A stretch of DNA of 64,000 bases from Sistotremastrum niveocremeum HHB9708. Its lineage: Eukaryota > Basidiomycota > Agaricomycetes > Sistotremastrales > Sistotremastraceae. The stretch covers positions 310,001-374,000 of the forward strand of contig KV419422.1 of NCBI GenBank assembly GCA_001630475.1, read 5' to 3'. This document shows, piece after piece, positions 60,064-64,000 of the stretch. The translations under genes were made by a program, and so were the position numbers. Position 1 is the first letter of the stretch; the number at the start of each line of letters is the position of its first letter. The notes below the pieces were generated by a model. The model ran no database searches. It was not told the DNA's origin and saw only the letters and a list, made by a program, of their open reading frames with translations.

Positions 60064-63000
60064 TTAACTAATGCTTACTCGTTCGGCTGCAGCGTCACTG
60101 ACGGATGACTTGCCTCCAGCCTTCTTTGCTTCAGCTTGAGTGATCAGTCCCAACGTCTTTCCAACGGCCTGTATCTCACTCCAGAAGGTCTTATTATTAG
60201 GAGGCTCAGCAGCTAGACAAACGTCCTTAAGCTCCCGGATAGATCTGCGCCGGAGAATGGGCATCAGACAATGTGATGCACAATCCAAAATTTCGAGACT
60301 CACTCATTCCAAACATCGATTTCGTCTTCTGTGAGACAAACTGTTCGTAGTTCCCGAAGGCACTCGATCATTTCCTGGTGTCGTCGTTTGGCAAAGGGCT
60401 GAATAATGATATCCATAATAATGAAGGCTAAATCTTCAACAGCTTTTGAAACGACATCTCCCGTAGCGATGTTCTTCTTGAAATCCCGCAGCGGAAATGC
60501 TGCGCCGATTATTCTCCCTTCCGGTATTTGAGGATCAATGTCCATTGGCTCTTCATTCGCGGTTGACGGAACCAAAGTTGGAGACGGAGGTGGTATCGCC
60601 TTCTCTTGCTTCGGTAGGTCGTCGTCATCATCAGGTTCTGTTTCACTACCTCCATCGTCCATTTGGACATCTTCTTTGTTGGCAACCACAGGCACTTCGG
60701 GTCTGAGAGTTGGGCTTGGTTCTCGCACGGTTGGCTTACTGTCTTTCTGATCTGCTCTGGGTCCTAGAACAAGACTCATATCATCGTCCGCCTCGGCATG
60801 AGCTTCCTTTCGTCGCCTTCCGACGACTTTGACAACTGCATACATGATGAGAAAGTCTCGTTGCATACACATTTGGAAACCATACCGTGTTGTACTTTGA
60901 ATTCAGCAATGCAATCTTTGATCGCACTTTCGGCGCGCTTGACGACCTTAGGAGGCGGTTCGAAATACTTAAGGAGCTCGGCATGTGGCAGAGGAAGCGG
61001 ATGTGTATTGAGGTCGGGGACTACTGCTGCATGGAATAGTGCTTGTTTTATTCTATGCAAGGCAGGGTTATATGACTGTGCAGGATCAAACCACGGCTCT
61101 CGTTCTCTGCACGCCAGCGAGTTAAAACCTTCCACAGGAATGAATAGCTGTAGAGCTCACCCTGACTCGTCTTTGGGTCCCGCATGCATCAGGTCCATAG
61201 AGTCCACAAAGTGCTCCATCGCAGTCATTTGGGTTTTGGTGGGCAAGAACGCATGCTGCGTGACTTTCTCGCCCTTCTTGTTGACAAGATTGTCAAAAGA
61301 TGGGAATGTGTATTTGCGGACGTCGTCGGCGAAAGGTAACTGGCAGAGAATAAGCCTCGGCTCATGAACAGTGACAGGCACCTTACTTGTGCCCACAAGA
61401 AAGAATCGATTTTGTCCCATACTTTGGGCATCAAGACACCCATTTTGGGGTCAGCACTATCTCGGCTGACCCACCGTGTGATGGCCACGAGGTCTTTGCG
61501 ATGCATTGCTTGCACTAAAGATCCGAAAGCCACTTGATTCTGTCCCAGGGCTCGATCAGCCCAAACATGTTGCATTTCTCCCATGAACAGTTCTCTACGA
61601 AGCTGAGCATATTGAATATCAGAGACTGAGTTAGAGAACGAAAAGGCTCACTTTTGAAGCCGGAAAGAAGGCACATATGTCAATCCCCTTCTTCGTTGAT
61701 AGTCGTTCAAAATCATCTTCAACATCGACCCATGTGGCGCCATATTTGTATGCTCTTGTCAATTTTTCTTTCTCCACAGGAACAACGTTCTTGACGGTTT
61801 CTCCCCCTTCACCATCTTCTGCCTCCGTCTTAATTTGCATAACCGCCTCTTCGCCATCTTTGGGCTCTCGGTCCATAAAGTAATCAGTCCGTGCTTTGAG
61901 AAGGCCATATACGTCGTCCTTGTTTGGATCAACGTCGTCCGGAATACCATCTTCTCCCTCGCGCTTGTCATGACGTTTAGCGAACTTCTTCATAGAAGGA
62001 GGACGTTCTAGTGCCGTGGCTTTAGATACTTTGACGGGCATTGTTATCCAGTCGTCCTCTGAATGGTCTCCTGCTCCCACTCGAAGCTCGTAGTTCAAAG
62101 CTGCAGAGTTGGTCTCTTTGGGAGTTGGTCGTGTAACGTCTTGCAGGGCTTGTGCACAAGTCCCAACAATCGCATCACAGCTTTCCGCGAAGGTAGACCA
62201 GAATTTCTCATTGCGTCGCTGTAGACGGTTGAGTATGGGGCATTAGACATAGGAAGAACGGACCTTCTTTGCGCTCTTGTCTTCTTCTTTGAAGCCAAAC
62301 TCTGCGTCGTCGAAGTCGACGCCACTAGAATATAACGAGATAAATCAAGAATTTAATGACCTATAGATCAGGGCTTACAGGATTGCAAGCTTGATCTCGA
62401 GCTCCTTGATCTTCTCCGCAATTTCCTCCCAATCGTCTCCAATATGGCTTTCACCATCTGTGACTAGGACCATTTTGCGTGTCCAAGTTGCTTTTCGCCC
62501 GAGGTATTGCGTTTGAGTCTCGATGCCAACGATTAATCCATCCGTAGCTTCAGTAACATTTTCAATTAAGAGAAGGAATCAATGAGTAGATAACGCTTAC
62601 GGTCACCAGCAATAGAGGAAGGCTCTATTGCACTGATTTTGGCTAGTGTTCCAGCGTTTGGTTGGGCAATCGGGATATATTCCGTGACGTTCTCATAGCC
62701 GCCGTTCCTATCGCTGACAAGATTCCGAGTTCCTGAGTTCTATAATCAGCATAATTGCGAACATCAGAAAAAAATGTGACTACCTTCGGTGCCGACCAAT
62801 ATTACTCCGCATTGCTCTGTTTTTCGTCCATGAAAGATCTATCGAGGGCTCAGTCGATACTACGTCTTGTACAGCGCAAGGCAACACACCATATCTTGAA
62901 TTTTATACATGACATATTGCAGGGCCCATTCAAGGTTCGTCATTTCCATTGACCTCGCTTCGTTATTAGGACCTGGTGGTAATTCCACAGTGCGTGTCTT

Positions 63001-63117
63001 GCCCATGGATGCCGAGACATCGATCACAAACATGGTCACAGAATACTGGAGACAAATTTGGTGAGTGTTTCGTTACACCGAGCAAAGGCCACTTACTCCT
63101 GCTCGTTCTGCAGGCAT
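60064..63117 (-). CDS. KU80: Ku80 DNA end-binding subunit
   Basis: Large subunit of the Ku heterodimer in non-homologous end joining. Twelve exons: 63097-63117, 62890-63045, 62784-62838, 62601-62732, 62379-62547, 62264-62324, 61652-62218, 61387-61602, 61161-61339, 60886-61106, 60304-60835 and 60064-60244, giving 829 residues. The von Willebrand A domain begins YSVTMFVIDVSASMGKTR, with VLVTDGESHIG. The beta-barrel core includes VKVSKATALERPPSMKKF and FMGEMQHVWADRALGQNQVAFGSLVQAM-type sequence, then the Ku C-terminal arm (FDPAQSYNPALHRIKQALF) and a C-terminal helical domain with an acidic linker. The very end is uncertain: a stop at 60064 or a further exon. Confidence 0.93.
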
Positions 63118-63180
63118 GATTGTCTTCAAAGAGTCAGCGGCTGTTACGGGCGTCTAACGGGTGCAAATAATGTCACGTAG

Positions 63181-63193
63181 ACGCGTGACGTCA
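63181..63193. promoter_or_regulatory. Overlapping MCB (ACGCGT) and CRE (TGACGTCA)
   Basis: ACGCGT at 63181-63186 runs into TGACGTCA at 63186-63193. It lies in the 214-base gap between the divergent start codons of Ku80 and the 5-hmdU-kinase-like gene. MCB boxes mark G1/S genes in fungi and CRE sites stress genes. Function is inferred from the matches. Confidence 0.45.
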
Positions 63194-63331
63194 CAGTATT
63201 GGCTTCTTGGGCGCTTGTCGACCACCTCTCTCGGAGTCTCGCGGCATGTTCGTTTTTCTGACCCCTGCAGCTTCATTTCATTCATTTTAATATCCCTACG
63301 CTCCCTGAACATCTCGACTGGGAAGCTTAAC

Positions 63332-64000
63332 ATGCCGGTTACCAGAACTCGCCCCTCTCACTCAGGTCAGCTCAAGAAATATTGTCTCAGTCAACGGTTG
63401 TCTTAACTCTTGACCGACCATTGCCATATAGAAAGAGTGTCTCCTCTGGAAAACAAGCAAGACGTATCGCGCAAGGTGTCCAGAAAAAGCGAAACGAATT
63501 TGGAGGGCCCCGAAATAATCGTATGCGGACAACGACTTCAATCAAGTCCCGTGTTCGACACGTTTTTCCGGTTCGCTGCTGAGCGCCAAGCGATCGACGA
63601 CCGTCGTCGTAGCGGTCAATCTGCTCCGTATGTGCCCCAAAGCAGGCATGAACAGCAACTTCTTATCATTCTATCAGGTGGACCGAGGATACAATCCTTC
63701 AGAACACGAAGTTCTGCAATGTCTTTCGAGTCCTGGACCGATTGACTCAATATATAATCCGAGAAGTCATCGAGAAAGACTCACAGATTGCTATCGACAT
63801 TCTGTTCCGGATCGTGTTGTTCAATACTTTCACAAAGATCGAAACCTATGAGTTGCTCCGACGCAAGTTTGGTCCGCTAACGTGGGCCAAGTACGACCAT
63901 AAAGCCTTTCTTGATACTCTTGAAAGAGCATATCGACGAGGGGATGCGTTATATACTGGAGCCTTCCAGAAACCGGCACCTCATTTGGGAAGTACGATGG
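63332..64000 (+). CDS. Protein with 5-hmdU DNA kinase-type helical domain, 5' part
   Basis: Partial; it continues past the right edge. Exons 63332-63365, 63432-63627 and 63678 onwards. The sequence VFDTFFRFAAERQAIDDRRR, then APWTEDTILQN, FCNVFRVLDRLTQYIIREVI and FRIVLFNTFTKIETYELL is the pattern of the helical domain named after 5-hydroxymethyluridine DNA kinases, known in phages and widely in fungi. The donor at 63628 was chosen because only it restores the PWT(E/D)D motif in frame. In fungi the family is thought to be linked to modified bases made by TET/JBP enzymes, but that is prediction and the domain's activity in fungi is unproven. Confidence 0.78.

Overview
The window looks like nuclear DNA of a basidiomycete fungus, most likely an Agaricomycete. 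Genes are packed tightly on both strands and cut by many short GT-AG introns of about 45-60 bases. Products match fungal families: Cyc8, HAL4-type kinase, AP-1/Yap1, DUF6593, ADAM with a cytoplasmic tail, and a cytoplasmic dynein heavy chain that stops after the tail, an arrangement I recall being reported for this class. I can support 28 protein genes, two of them cut by the window edges. I see no convincing tRNA, rRNA or CRISPR array.

Layout. 1-614: 5' part of a secreted cupredoxin-like gene. 1.7-9.8 kb: four forward genes (dynein heavy-chain tail, beta carbonic anhydrase, HAD phosphatase, SDR oxidoreductase). 10.1-18.7 kb: HAL4-type kinase, ribosomal protein eL19, MYST acetyltransferase, a small LEA-like mitochondrial protein, a possible Mei4-like protein and a DUF6593 protein. 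19.8-28.4 kb: PHD-finger protein, DNMT2-type tRNA methyltransferase, peroxisomal SCP-x-type thiolase and eIF5. 28.6-29.7 kb: a striking inverted repeat with arms of about 320 bases, the only clearly repetitive element. 29.8-43.8 kb: SMN, ADAM metalloprotease, Cyc8, a 4F5/SERF protein and an aspartic-protease-like membrane protein without visible catalytic aspartates. 44.4-55.8 kb: a MAPK-phosphatase-like PTP, a full-length paralogue of the left-edge cupredoxin, Erf4 and an AP-1 bZIP factor. 56.3-64 kb: GET3 and SRP68 head to head, then Ku80 head to head with a gene carrying the 5-hmdU-kinase-associated helical domain.

How the genes relate. Most are unrelated housekeeping genes. Several divergent pairs share very short promoters: GET3/SRP68 (80 bases between start codons), LEA-like/Mei4-like, PHD/DNMT2 and Ku80/5-hmdU-kinase-like. 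CRE sites (TGACGTCA) lie in the promoter of the PTP, between the LEA-like and Mei4-like genes, and between Ku80 and its neighbour. With the AP-1 factor and the PTP this suggests stress-responsive control, but that is inference.

Gene models were built by hand from splice signals and family conservation. For every gene with a complete coding region the exon lengths sum to a whole number of codons. Start codons and first exons are the least certain parts.
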